Shown: positions 11,081 to 22,307, counted from the stretch's first letter. The stretch is 64,000 nt of DNA from Stomoxys calcitrans (GCF_963082655.1 NC_081552.1:69795465-69859464), one strand, 5' to 3'. The notes: a model not told the origin generated them from the sequence alone. Numbers and translations: made by a program.

Positions 11081-11196
11081 AAAAAAGAAGTTATTAATAG
11101 CTAAGATGTCTTCTTAGCTATTAATAACTTCTTCTTTTAATAAAAAAAAGAAGTTATTAATAGCTAAGATGTCTTCTTAGCTAAGATGTCTTCTCT
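11081..11196. repeat. Perfect 20-bp hairpin plus direct duplication
   Basis: 11087-11106 (GAAGTTATTAATAGCTAAGA) is the exact reverse complement of 11112-11131, with a 5-nt spacer TGTCT. The left arm and spacer are then repeated directly from 11142 to about 11190. In RNA it would form a long hairpin. It could be the relic of a small fold-back element or a local inverted duplication. Confidence 0.85.
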
Positions 11197-11372
11197 ATTT
11201 GGCGCCTTGGAAAATTGAGTCAAAATTAGTTTATAAAAAAAGCCAAAGAAAGAAAATGCCGCAAAGTTTGGTAAGTGACTTCATAAAATTTACTGTGTGC
11301 TTGGTGGTTTTGCAAAAGTTTTAAAAAATTTTAATAGTAAGACCAATAAGAGACAAAAATTGATTACAAAGG

Positions 11373-11654
11373 TCATTTATGAAATGTCATTTGTGTTAGA
11401 AAGTTTTTGACTATTAAGCCCGGCATATTGTGCAAACCAATTCCCATTGCATGTTGCTCAATACACCTACCACAGAAAGGAAGAAATTGTAAGTAGTTGA
11501 AGGAAGTGGGAATGTTGTCAGTATATGATATGAAATATTTTCCTGTAAGAAAAAAGCCTCCTGGACGACAAGGAGGTCCATCATTTTCTTTAGGTACGAA
11601 AACATAACAAATTGAAATCGCTATTGTCAAAGAGATTATGGTAAGGTAGCACAT
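11373..11654 (-). CDS. Small ORF with signal-peptide-like N-terminus, 93 aa
   Basis: A minus-strand frame from ATG at 11654 to TGA at 11373. The N-terminus MCYLTIISLTIAISICYVFV is a plausible signal peptide; the mature part has four Cys (GPPCRPGGFF…FCGRCIEQ). I recognise no family and see no introns or poly(A) signal. It lies outside known repeats, which is the main argument for keeping it. It could be a chance frame. Confidence 0.22.
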   Translation of the reverse strand: MCYLTIISLTIAISICYVFVPKENDGPPCRPGGFFLTGKYFISYTDNIPTSFNYLQFLPFCGRCIEQHAMGIGLHNMPGLIVKNFLTQMTFHK

Positions 11655-11738
11655 TTCCTAAATTCCTCGGGGGAATTTGAATGTAGGCTACTTTATTTTG
11701 AATTTGAAAGTACATGAACACAAAGAAATAAGCCACGT

Positions 11739-11838
11739 TGTTGTTGTACCAGTGTGTTGTACACTGAGGCGGCAGCCCTTTCCGATGAAAGACTTCATCG
11801 GGTCAATCCGGTACGTACAGCCGACTGCCTTGGGATTG
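11739..11838 (-). mobile_element. Short SINE derived from LINE family K, copy 1 (12-bp TSD)
   Basis: A ~100-bp element flanked by an exact 12-bp target duplication AATAAGCCACGT (11727-11738 and 11839-11850). In element sense (minus strand) it starts CAATCCCAAGGCAGTCGG, carries the first ~80 nt of LINE family K, and ends in CTGGTACAACAACAA, the family K tail. Ribozyme-like region 11771-11838; P4 is intact, but J4/2 is AAAG and P3 has a mismatch, so cleavage is unlikely for this copy. Confidence 0.9.
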
Positions 11839-11969
11839 AATAAGCCACGTAGTCATGTGGTGGCGATTTGGAAAGTTGATTTTTAACTCATTTTATTGCA
11901 AATACAAGGAAAAAGAGAGTGTACGACGAGACAATTTCTATTCTATTTTCTTATTGCCAGTTTATATAT

Positions 11970-13383
11970 ATATACTAGCTAACCGCTCCGCTGCGCCTTT
12001 TTTTACTTTATATGGAACAAAAGTTTCCTTGGAATATTTATTTTCGACAATTAAAGAGCTTTTAGTGAAATACCATGCTACGAAAATAGTATATCGCTTG
12101 ACTAACAATTTAACAATATAAATGGCTTTGTCCGAATCCCATATGATCTTTATTGGTCTACGAATTTAAGTTTGGATGTAAGATGTACTCCATTCTTAAA
12201 ATCTGAATCATGATATCTGATTTAGGGGTGTTTTCGGGGGTAAGGTGGTCCCCCAGGCACTTGACCCAGAAAAAATATTAGCATCGTGCTCATTTTTCAA
12301 AAACTATTTATTTAAACCCCATATTGCCATTGGTTTAGGTGAGTTTACACGATGAGGCGTCCCCCAAACACATGGCCCAAAATAGGTTATCAAATTCGTT
12401 TTCTAATCTTAAATAACACACCCCTTTGCGGGGTGTTTTGGGGAAGGGCTGATTCCCTAAATACATGGTCCTAAATTTGGATATCAAATTCGTATTCTTC
12501 TCCCAAATACCTTTATTTGAGCCCCATTTTGCGATAGTCTCTAAAATATTGCTGCTTGTGGGGTATTTTGGGAAAGGGGTTGATCCCCAGAAAATTGGTC
12601 CCGAAAGTGGGTATCAATTCCTGCAAATACGTCCTATTTGGCGTTTGTTATGGTGGTGCGACGTACCCTGGAAAGTTGGTTCCTAATGTTGATACCAGAT
12701 ATGTGGTCTACTCCCAAATACCTTTAATTTGTGCCCCATATTTCCATAGTCGGCAAACGTGACCGGCTTGGGTGGTGTTTTGTGGGATGGGCGGCCACTC
12801 AGTGAGTAGGCCTTGAAAATATATATCGAATTCGTGTTTCACTCTAAAAACCCTCTTATTTGAGCCTCATATTGCAAAAGTCAGCAAATACTTACAATTT
12901 GGGTGGTGTTGTGGGGGTGGGGTGGCCCCATAGACACTTTTCCCAAATATTCATATCAGATTCGTGCTTTACTCCCAAAGACCTTTCATTTAGCCCCATA
13001 TGACTATGGTCGTAAATTTGTCCCCTTTGGGGGATGTTTTTGGGGAGAGGCGGGCCTCCAAACACTTGGTCCCATATTTGGAAATATCTTTTATTTAAGC
13101 CCCATATTCCCATGGTCAGTAAATAAGTCCTGTTTGGGGGGTGTTTTGGGGAAGGGGTGCACCCCCTAGGTACCCCATCCGAAATTTGAATACCAAATTT
13201 TTATTTTTAGGGTACTATATGAGAGCACACAAAATTTCGCTTAAATCGCAACACCCATCTCCGAGATCTGGCGTTTCTGAAAGTTAGGGTAAGGGGAGAG
13301 TCCGCCCCCCTTCTGATATCAAAAAATGTAGTACCCTATTTTCACCACGGGATCATTATGTAACATCTGTGAAAATTTCAAGG

Positions 13384-13395
<12 letters not shown>
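11970..13395. repeat. Degenerate tandem repeat block (GGGTGTTTTGGGGAAGGG units)
   Basis: After AT-rich TATATATATACTAGCTAACC (11965-11985) comes an array of divergent units containing GGGTGTTTTGGGG, a TTGGTCCC-like block and AGCCCCATATTGCCATGGTC-like blocks at about 12316, 12523, 12733, 12864, 12993 and 13099. Spacing ranges from about 105 to 210 bp, so units have gained and lost segments. Short open frames here are by-products. Probably the body of a non-autonomous element. Confidence 0.75.

Positions 13396-13427
<32 letters not shown>
13384..13427. repeat. Poly(A) run followed by (AT)n microsatellite
   Basis: About 16 A residues, then about 27 nt of alternating AT, at the junction between the tandem array and a TATACCC repeat. 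Confidence 0.95.
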
Positions 13428-13429
<2 letters not shown>

Positions 13430-15370
13430 CACCACCGAAGGATGGGGGTTTATTCATTTTGTCATTCCGTTTGCAACACATCGAAATATCCATTTCCGAC
13501 CTTATAAAGTATATATTCTTGATCAGCGTAAAAATCTAAGACGATCTAGACATGTCCGTCCGTCTGTCTGTTGAAATCACGCTTACTTACTCAAATTGGC
13601 TATGACAGAATATTTCTTCCACTAGCTGAACGTAGAATAGCGTTCCAAGCGCCTCGATCTTCTGCGCTCATTCTAAAATCTCTGACACCAAGTTTCGAGG
13701 TGTCTCCCACAACTTGATCTTTCCATCGTGCTTTTGGTCTTCCCGGTTGGCGTGTATCACCGTGTTTGCCTTTAAAAGACTTCTTTGCTGGAGCTTCTTC
13801 ATCCATTCTGACAACATGACCTAGCCAACGCAGCCGTTGTATTTTGATGCGTGTAACTATGCCATCGTCGTCATACAGCTCGTGGTTCATACGTCGCCTA
13901 TATTCTCCGTTAACGCAAACTGGTCCATATATTTTACGAAGAATCTTTCTCTCAAATACTCCAAGCACTGACTCATCTGCTTTCACAAGTACCCATGCTT
14001 CAGAACCATATAACAGCACGGGTAGTACCAGTGTCTTGTATAGTGTAATCTTCGTCTGTCGAGAGGTGGACTTGTTTCTAAACTGCTTACTTAGTCCAAA
14101 GTAGCATCTGTTTGCCAGTATTATTCTTGGCTTTATCTCAAAACTGGTGTCATTCGTTTCGCTTACGGCGGTGCCGAGGTAGATAAAGTTACTGACTATC
14201 TCAAAGTTGTGGTTCCCAACTTTCTCCATGTTCTTTATCTGGTCGGTGGTGCAAGGCTTTTTGGAAGTGGAAACCATCCATTTCGTCTTATCTGCATTTA
14301 CTACCAGACCCATTTTCACTGACTCTCTTTCGATTCTTTCAAAGGCTGCAGTTACTACTTCCGGTGGCCGATATCGTCGGCATAGGCGAGTAGCATGTGT
14401 TCTCTTGTGATTAGTGTGCCATACCTATTGTATTCACTTCTGCATCTCGTATAATCTTCTCCAGCAGGATATTAAAGAGATCACACGATAGGCTGTCTCC
14501 TTGTCTGAAACCTCGTTTGGTAGTAAATGGTTCGGAGAGATTCTTTCCTATTCTTACTGAGGAACGCGTATCAGCAAGTGTCATCCTGCAGAGTCTTATT
14601 AATTTTGCAGGGATACCAATCTCAGACATGGCTTGAAATACCTTTGAACGTAAAGGAGTATCGAAGGCGGCTTTGTAGTCAACAAAGAGGTGGTAGGTGT
14701 TGATTTGTCCTTCTCGGGTCTTTTCCAGGATTTGGCGCAGTATGAATATCTGGTCTAGGGTGGATTTACCTGGTCTAAAGCCGCATTGATAGGGCCCAAT
14801 TATCTCATTGACTTTAGGTTTTAATCTTTCACACAGTACGCTCGACAGTATCTTGTATGCGATGGGGAGGAGACTTATTCCTCTGTTCCTCTATTGAAAT
14901 CACGCTACAGTCTTCAAAAATAGAGATATTGAGCTGAAACTTTGCACAGATTGTATTTTGTCCATAAGCAGGTTAAGTTCGAAGATGGGCTATATCGGAC
15001 TATATCTTGATACCGATCGGCCGATTTAGGGTCTTAGGCCCATAAAAGCCACATTTATCATCCGATTTTGCTGACATTTGCGTGAGTTGTATTAGGCCCT
15101 TCGACATCCTTCGTAAATTTGGCCCAGATAGGTCCAGATTTGGATATAGCTTCCATACAGACCGATATCTCGATTTAGGGTTTTGGGCCCATAAAAGGCG
15201 CATTTATTGTTCAATGTCACCGAAATTTTGGACAGTGAGTTGTGTTAGGCTCTTCGACTTTTTTTAGCAACTTGGCCCAAATCAGTTCAGATTTGAATAT
15301 AGCTGACATGTAGACCGATATCTCGATTTAAAGTCTTGGCCCCATAAAAGGCGCATTTATATTCCAGGCA
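13428..15370. repeat. TIR repeat family B, split by an RTE insertion
   Basis: Begins TACCCACCACCGAAGGATGG and continues after the RTE insertion at 14894. The right part has three divergent tandem units around CCCATAAAAGCCACATTTAT (about 15042, 15188, 15342), i.e. a period near 150 bp. Right end not resolved. Non-coding. 15371-15585 holds nothing identifiable. Confidence 0.75.
13584..14893 (-). pseudogene. RTE-clade LINE, 5'-truncated copy with 13-bp TSD
   Basis: A minus-strand insertion flanked by TTGAAATCACGCT (13571-13583 and 14894-14906). It encodes the RT C-terminal part: RGFRQGDSLSCDLFNILLEK (motif B), LAYADDI (motif C, followed by a small deletion), and a long frame 14319-13600 with NADKTKWMVSTSKK, LYGSEAWVLVKADE, RRMNHELY and IKIQRLRWLGHVVRMDEEAP, typical RTE C-terminal text. 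The 3' end is CATAGCCAATTTGAGTAAGTA. A second copy with the same 3' end is at 18875. 5'-truncated within RT; dead. Confidence 0.9.
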
Positions 15371-15585
15371 TTTCTAAGGGTTGGTAACTTAGTTCTGATT
15401 GGTTGAAATTGCTTTGTTGATTCTGAGTAATTTGTAGTTTCCAGTAATAGACTAAAAAAAAGAAAAACTATTAATTGATAGGGATTATTTATTTAGCAAT
15501 TCTATATGCATTCTAATTGTTGTAATATTTTTTTCCAGGTTAAAATAACGTGAAATTAGTTATAAAGAAGTTTTTATCTACTTTT

Positions 15586-18500
15586 ATTTCATACTGAGGA
15601 AGCTTCATGAACTTGAAAGGTCAGGGCGTCTGGAGATGTCCATTTATCTCCCACTGATGGAAATTTTACCGATACGGGATAACTATGAGCACCACACAGG
15701 CTGGGACTTTGAGCTCCGACTTGTTTGGTGACCATCGTTATCACGAAAAGCTTAGCTGAAAGCTACCGGGCGTGTCCACAGGTTGTGGATGGTGGAAAGC
15801 TCCGTTTTTATGCGGAGTATCTGCAAATGCGGCCGCGGGCAGTCAGCGTTTTTCGAGAGGAGAGTCTCAGTGAGGAGTCAGGTGGCACTAGCTCTTAATT
15901 AAATACTGAGTGCCAATGAAACTCGAGATGACAAGGCGAGTTATTGGCGCCTTTAAATAACCAATGGCCAACATCAGCGTCTGATCCCAGGTTAGGATCG
16001 GCTGGCGGCGAGCGTCGGATCTTGGAGCAAGCGGCTCGCTACAACGAGGGATACGTGTGCAATCCCACAAAACCCATGCGGTTTGGACGCTGGGCCAGTA
16101 ACCCGCCCCCGGAAAACTGAGAACTACTATGAGAACAAACGAATAGTAAAAACGGACCCCCAACGTTGACGAACCACGCAAACGAAAAAAGGACCATGAT
16201 TTGCGGATTTGCATCTGGAATGTCCGCACTCTTCATAGAGAAGATGCAGTATACGCGCTAGCGGATGTATTAGAGAAGTACAAGGCAGATCTTACCGCCT
16301 TACAGGAAGTGCGATGGACTGGGAATGACGTCACGACAACACCAAACGGTGACGAACTATACTATAGCTGCCATAACACGAGGCATGAATTTGGCTGTGA
16401 ATTTGTGGTTAGTCGGAGACTGAAACACCTTGTCTCGAGCTTTACTCCGATGGATTAGAGGCTAGCCACAATCCGCATAAAAGCCAAATTCTTCAACACC
16501 AGCCTTATTTGTGTCCATGCCCCGACGGAAGACAAAGACGAGCAGACCAAGGATATTTTCTACGAGCGCCTAGAGAGAGAATATGACCGCTGCCCCCCCA
16601 ATGATATTAAAATCGTTCTGGGAGATTTTAATGCGAAAATAGGGAAGGAAACCATTTTTGGTCTAACAGTTGGAAAGTTTACCCTCCACGAGATAACGTC
16701 CAGTAATGGGTTGAAGCTGATAGATTTCGCCGCGGCAAAAAACATGGTAGTTAGTAGCACTAGAGATAGTGCGTTGTGATAAATGAAAGGCATTCATCCA
16801 GCGTGTTAGATGTACGATCGATCCGTGGGGCGAATATAGATTCGGATCATTACCTCGTCGCAGCAAAGGTTCGCACCCGTTTGAACATGGCGAGGAAAGT
16901 ACGATCTGACACTGCACGGAAGCTGGACATTGAAAAGCTGCAAACACAACAAATGGCAGCGGCATACTACACTCGACTGACCCAACTGCTTGATGAAAGC
17001 ACTCCTTGCTCCGATGATATAATGGCGCAGTGGCAAACTATTGCCTACTCCATGGAAAATGCCGCGAAATCCGTACTTGGTAACGGAAGCCTCCTCCAAG
17101 AAACCCGTGATACGACCAAGAGTGTCGAGATGCTACTGAAGCAAAGAATGCGGCATATAGAGCGGCCCTGCAATCAGTAGCAACGCGCCAGATGAAGGAG
17201 AGGTATCGGGAGAAAAGAAGAGAGGAGAAACGTCTATTCTGCAAAAAGAAAAAGGAAATGGAAAGACGTGAGTGTGAGCGAATTGAGATGTACAGGAGTC
17301 AGAATGAAGTCCGGAAATTCAACCAAAGAATTAAACATCAAACCGATGGCTTTGGTGCAGGCACATCCTCCTGCAGAGACAAAGAAGGAAATCTGGTAAC
17401 TGACACAGATAACATGCTGAGGATATGGAAAGAACATTTTACCCAACTGCTAGAGTCCGATGTTGGCGGCGAAGAGGATACCGCAGAACCGATCCCTGAT
17501 GATGGTATAGAATGTTTACCTCCTAGTCAGAATAAGGTCCAAGTAGCAGTGACCCGACTAAAGAACAACAAGGCAGCAGGAGCGGACGGGTTACCCGCTG
17601 AACTATTTAAGACCGGAGGCGACATGGCGATAAGGCGTATGCATAGTCTATCTGCGCAATATGGCTAGAAGAACGCATACCCGATGATTGGAACCTCAGC
17701 ATACTATGTCCCGTACACAAGAAAGGAGACAAGACGGAATGTGCCAACTATAGAGGAATAAGTCTCCTCCCCATCGCATACAAGATTAAAACCTAAAGTC
17801 AATGAGATAATTGGGCCCTATAAAATGCGGCTTTAGACCTGGTAAATCCACCCTAGACTAGATATTTACACTGCGCCAAACCCTGCAAAATTAAAAAGAC
17901 TCTGCAGGAGTCCGAACCATTTAATACCAAACGAGGTTTCAGACAAGGAGACAGCCTATCGTGTGGTCTCTTTAATATCCTGCTGGAGAAGATTATACGA
18001 GATGCAGATGTGAATAGATATGGCACACTAATCACAAGAGAACACATGCTACTCGCCTATGCCGACGACATCGATATCATAGGTCGGTCACCGGAAGTAG
18101 TAATGCAGCCTTTGAAAGAATCGAAAGAGAGTCAGTCAAGATGGGTCTGGCTTTAATGTAAATGGAGTTAATGGAGATAAGACGAAATGGATGGTTTCAA
18201 CTTCCAAAAAGCCTTGCACAACCGAACAGATAAAGAAAATGGAGAAAGTTGGGAACCACAACTTTGAGACAGTCAGTAACATTATCTACCTCGTTAACAC
18301 CGTAACCGAAACGAATGACACCAGTTTTGAGATTAAGCGAAGAATAATACTGGCAAACAGATGCTACTTTGGACTAAGAAAGCAGTTTAGAAACAAGGCC
18401 ACCCCTCGACAGACGAAGATTACACTATACAAGACACTGATACTACCCGTGCTGTTATAGGGTTCTGAAGCATGGGTACTTGTGAAAGCAGATGAGGCAG

Positions 18501-18875
18501 TGCTTGGAGTATTTGAGAGAAAGATTCTTCGTCAAATATATGCACCAGTTTGCGTTAACGGAGAATATAGGCAACGTATGAACCACGAGCTGTATGGCGA
18601 CGATGGCATAGTTACACGAATCAAAATACCACGGATGCGTTGGCTAGGTCATGTAGTCAGAATGGATGAAGAAGCTCCAGCAAAGAAGTCTTTTGAAGGC
18701 AAACACGGTGGTACACGCAAACCGGGAAGACCAAAAGCCCGATGGAAAAGTTTTGGGAGACACCTCGAAACTTGGTGTCAGAGATTTTAGAATGAACGCA
18801 AAAGATCGAGGCGCTTGGAACGCTATTGTACGTTCGGCTTGTGGAACAAATGTTCTGTCATAGCCAATTAAAGTA
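15586..18875 (+). pseudogene. RTE-clade LINE, long copy, degenerate
   Basis: 5' UTR-like GC-richer sequence (about 15600-16195), then an APE endonuclease: RICIWNVRTLHREDAV, LTALQEVRWTGND (catalytic Glu), LICVHAPTEDKDEQ and IKIVLGDFNAKIGKE (catalytic Asp/Asn), spread over several frames up to ~16770. The RT follows (QVAVTRLKNNKAAGADGLPA at about 17540), loses motif A by deletion near 17790, resumes with YADDIDIIGRSPE (about 18058) and runs to CATAGCCAATTAAAGTAAAG. The 5' start and TSD were not found. Many stops and shifts make it inactive. Confidence 0.85.
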
Positions 18876-19059
18876 AAGTAAGATGGAAATCTGTGTGTTT
18901 GTTTGCGTAGCTGTGCATCTTGTTTTTGTAGTATCCTCTTGATTTTATAGTTGCTACGGTTCTGGTCAGGATTAACAGACCTATCCCAGAGGAACGACGA
19001 GGGCCAGCCGGTGCCCCAAGTTACATCCCAGCCGCACAAGGAACAACGTCACATGAGTA

Positions 19060-19325
19060 AAGGCTGTTCTTACTCTCATGAAAATTTTTACTGAAACAGT
19101 ACGCGAACTTACCTTCTGTGTTTACATTTGCAGAGAACCACCCCGTTTTTTGCACGATCTCTTTGTTTGTGTTTCTCTTTCTCTCATTTTGCCTGCACAT
19201 ATACGTACGAGGGCAAGTTTCTTTGGTTATTGTGAGAACAATGACCATTTTTAAATGACATCTTGATGACGAGATCGCGGATTGCACTATATGATTTGTG
19301 GTTGTTGTACAAATGAGACCACCTT
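19060..19325. repeat. Repeat X-like segment
   Basis: AAATTTTTACTGAAACAGTACGCG (near 19083) resembles repeat X, and AATGAGACCACCTTTAATTA (19310-19330) resembles the end motif seen at 4208 and 29080. Boundaries uncertain. 18876-19060 and 19326-19710 have no recognised feature. Confidence 0.35.
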
Positions 19326-19713
19326 TAATTATTTCGCCATAGTAGCTGACTAGTCCGTGAAGGTCTATTTCTGTGGACCTACCCTTGCTAAAGACGTTCT
19401 ATTGTCGAGACAGACAGCCTCATTCTGAAAACTCTCAGGGCTAAATTATTTTGGCTAAACATTTGACTGTTATTTTTTGGGAAAAGAACAAAAAATTATA
19501 AAAAAAGAAAAAGAAGTTATAAAGGTTGTTAAGTGTTTACAAACATGTTTTGCGTTGCTTTTATAATGTTTATTTTTGTAATAGTGCACAATTATGGCCT
19601 ACAGCTTGTCACTATATTTCTGTGTTGTGATAACATCTTTCCATTTTCATTTGGCTAAAATGAGATGCTTCCAGAGTAGTCTGGTGGACAGATAAATAGA
19701 TTGTGTCTTCTTG

Positions 19714-19815
19714 TCCCTGGTTGAATGCACATCCCACATCCCTCGTTGCATGCACATCCCACATCCCTGGTTGCATGCGCATCCCACATCCCTGGTTGCA
19801 TACACATCCTACACA
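19714..19815. repeat. Minisatellite, 25-bp unit, ~4 copies
   Basis: Units of the form CCCACATCCCTGGTTGCATG+CACAT repeat head to tail with a few substitutions. The open frames across it on both strands are only a result of the repeat. Confidence 0.9.
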
Positions 19816-20026
19816 TTGGCGTTTTCGCTTGTCAAAAGGAGTTAAGGTGGCGATTCTAATACAACAGATTCTAATACAACACACTGCTTTCTGCGAAAGC
19901 GGGTAACAAATGTGCTTTCTATGGGCTTTAGACCCTAAATCGGAAAATCTGTCTATATCTTATATCCTAATATGATCCGATTTCGACCATACTCGACACA
20001 GGTATAGATAGGTCTAATAAAACTAT

Positions 20027-20471
20027 TAGTTACCGAACTATTGATGTTGAGTATTAAATTCGTACTGATCATTTATTGAAAATTTATAAACTACAATAAT
20101 TCTTATCCTAATTAAAAAAAAGACAACTATATAACTTAAACTAGCTCTTTCTCTTTCAATCTTAAACCTAAACTGACCAATCGAAATACGCCACGAAACA
20201 TAACCAAATATTCTACAACCGCAGACCAACCAGCCTAAGCCACGATCCTAAACAAACATTAGATAGCATTATCATGGTCTTCAAATGAGTGGAAAATTCC
20301 ATTCACACAGTTTTTACTTCCTTATCACAACTCAATTTTAATTACCCTGACAATCTGTATCTGCTCGATGCATCAATGTTTGCTATCCCAAATCATAAAA
20401 TACCATTGACGCTCATAGATTTATTTTAGGTTACATTTTTAGAGAATCAACAAAAGCCTGTTCCATGAACA
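20027..20471 (-). repeat. 3' LTR of the BEL/Pao element
   Basis: 445 bp; in sense orientation starts TGTTCATGG and ends CGGTAACTA. Contains an AATAAA poly(A) signal (complement of 20072-20077), about 45 nt before the LTR end. Same length and sequence as 27703-28147. Confidence 0.95.
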
Positions 20472-20497
20472 TTTTCCCGGGGCCTAAAAACTAAATA

Positions 20498-22120
20498 TTA
20501 TACCATTTCTGTTGGCTGATGAGGAGTGAAATCTATCTTAACGATATTTTGCTTGCGCTTACATTTACATTTCAAATATAAGTAAATAGTACTACATATA
20601 ATCAAAATAGTCAATATTATACATAGTGATAAATGACCGCTGACATGATGAAAGTTTAGTCCTCTTATAAGCAACTTCTCCTTTTTTAGTTCCTTGATCT
20701 GGTTCTTCAAAAGCTCAATCTCTTTTCCGTGGTCAATGGTCATTGGCCCCAATGTGCTCATATTCCATCTGGTCATACTCTCCACATCGGTATACAAGCT
20801 CAACTTCATCTCCATATTATTTTCTGATGTGAATTGAATTGGAGCATGTATCACTCCACCCTTCATTCGAAGAACACATCCGGACTCCACCTTCATGATA
20901 CCCTGCAATGGCATCTTCAGCAGCCTCTGAGCGTCTGGTTTACACTGCACGTGAGCGGTTGTCTCGTTGAACATCTTGAACAACCAATGGTTTCGTTGAT
21001 GTAATTGCACCCAGAAAATTTCAATACTCGTAGGCGCAAATTGGCACTGATGACGCGCAAGAGGTTTCACTGATGAAATTTCGCAAGAATTATCATTCGC
21101 ATCTATCCAGGGCCATCCACCATCACAAACGTATTCTTCCTCAGACATTTTCTGACAACTGCTTAACTCCAACTCGGACATCAAATGATAGGCATACATA
21201 TTAAAATTATATAAAATGAACTGCTCTCTTGCAACGACTATCTGTTTCATGCCATTATATACAACAGGCACAGGTATTACCCTGTGTATTTGGGAGACAT
21301 GATCGTTGAATAATGGTATTTCTGCAGATATCACCAATTGATTGTCTATTATAAACGCTTTCGCCTTCATTAGCTTATATATGGTGCTTAGCTGATTATG
21401 CTTCTTTCCCGGCAGTTTAAGGCTTTCAGGTATATTCTCCAGCATCTGGTGTATTTCATTCTGGAGCTGAATTGGCGTGAGCAATGAGGGATTTAATTTA
21501 CCATGATTTATATCTATCAGCAATTCGATTATCTTCGCTTGGACCCTCTGGTTCTCACTTATGATTATGTGCAATTCTTTCGTCACCATGAAAAATTTGA
21601 TGGACTCGCGGTACACCAAATATACCTCCTTCATCGCTTCCGTCATGTTGTTCACCAGTTCTGTTATACTTTTGAAGTTGCTGTTTACTTCTTCCGTCGT
21701 TTTGCGAATGACATTCACTGACGATTCCAGAATAGACGTCTGTTTTTGCACAAGGTATTTCAGGTCATGCTGATTTCCCAATAGTTTCCTCATGTTTTCT
21801 TCTACAACTTTCCTGTCATCAGCATCCATCGTGCCAAAGAGGATGTGCTGTAGCGAGCCAATAAACTCTAAGGGTGCTCTCTTGGATCTAGCCACATCAT
21901 CATGAAACAAATATCGATTAGTGTATATCATCTCCTTCACTATCTGCTCCATCTCGTCCGGTACATGACCACAGTGGTCTTCAAAGGTCATCAATTTTCC
22001 ACATGTATTTCTCATATCCACCAGCAATCGTTCGGATTTGCTAATTACCTCAAAGAACGGATCAAGCTTGAAATAGATTAGCAGATTCCATGAAGACGCT
22101 ACTACATCCACAGTTCCCAA
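20498..22120 (-). CDS. Envelope-like fusion glycoprotein of the BEL/Pao element
   Basis: 540 codons open from 22120 (a TTG; no ATG near this end). About residue 80 there is a furin-type site, RSKR (complement of about 21890-21879), followed by a hydrophobic Gly/Leu/Phe segment resembling the fusion peptide of the baculovirus F / errantivirus envelope family, then a long helical region. A C-terminal membrane anchor (about 20650-20570) is followed by a short basic tail. A signal-peptide-like stretch lies in the same frame upstream (about 22235-22165, ATG at 22219-22217) but is separated by an in-frame TAG at 22156-22154. So either the copy is disabled, or that TAG is part of a 3' splice site. 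Confidence 0.85.
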   Translation of the reverse strand: MGTVDVVASSWNLLIYFKLDPFFEVISKSERLLVDMRNTCGKLMTFEDHCGHVPDEMEQIVKEMIYTNRYLFHDDVARSKRAPLEFIGSLQHILFGTMDADDRKVVEENMRKLLGNQHDLKYLVQKQTSILESSVNVIRKTTEEVNSNFKSITELVNNMTEAMKEVYLVYRESIKFFMVTKELHIIISENQRVQAKIIELLIDINHGKLNPSLLTPIQLQNEIHQMLENIPESLKLPGKKHNQLSTIYKLMKAKAFIIDNQLVISAEIPLFNDHVSQIHRVIPVPVVYNGMKQIVVAREQFILYNFNMYAYHLMSELELSSCQKMSEEEYVCDGGWPWIDANDNSCEISSVKPLARHQCQFAPTSIEIFWVQLHQRNHWLFKMFNETTAHVQCKPDAQRLLKMPLQGIMKVESGCVLRMKGGVIHAPIQFTSENNMEMKLSLYTDVESMTRWNMSTLGPMTIDHGKEIELLKNQIKELKKEKLLIRGLNFHHVSGHLSLCIILTILIICSTIYLYLKCKCKRKQNIVKIDFTPHQPTEMV

Positions 22121-22307
22121 GTGATCCAGGTAAATTGCTGTAGAATTGCTTATCTAAGAGATTGAACCTCCAGTTGTAGCCACTGCTCCAATCTGACTTG
22201 TGGCAGCAAGTAGCAGCATTACTAATACACTAAAAACATGCTTGTTTGCCGACTGCGTATTCCTCAATCCTGCTTTTGTTGTTTGTGGCGACACTTCTTC
22301 CACCTCT

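Noticed and set aside
11254..11274. ATG followed by four codons and a good donor (GTAAGT), looking like a first exon
   Set aside because: No downstream exon, homology or promoter evidence; short ATG-plus-donor matches are expected by chance in this length of sequence.
19703..19906. Open frames on both strands rich in Cys/His/Pro
   Set aside because: Created by the 25-bp minisatellite, whose unit length keeps frames open by chance.
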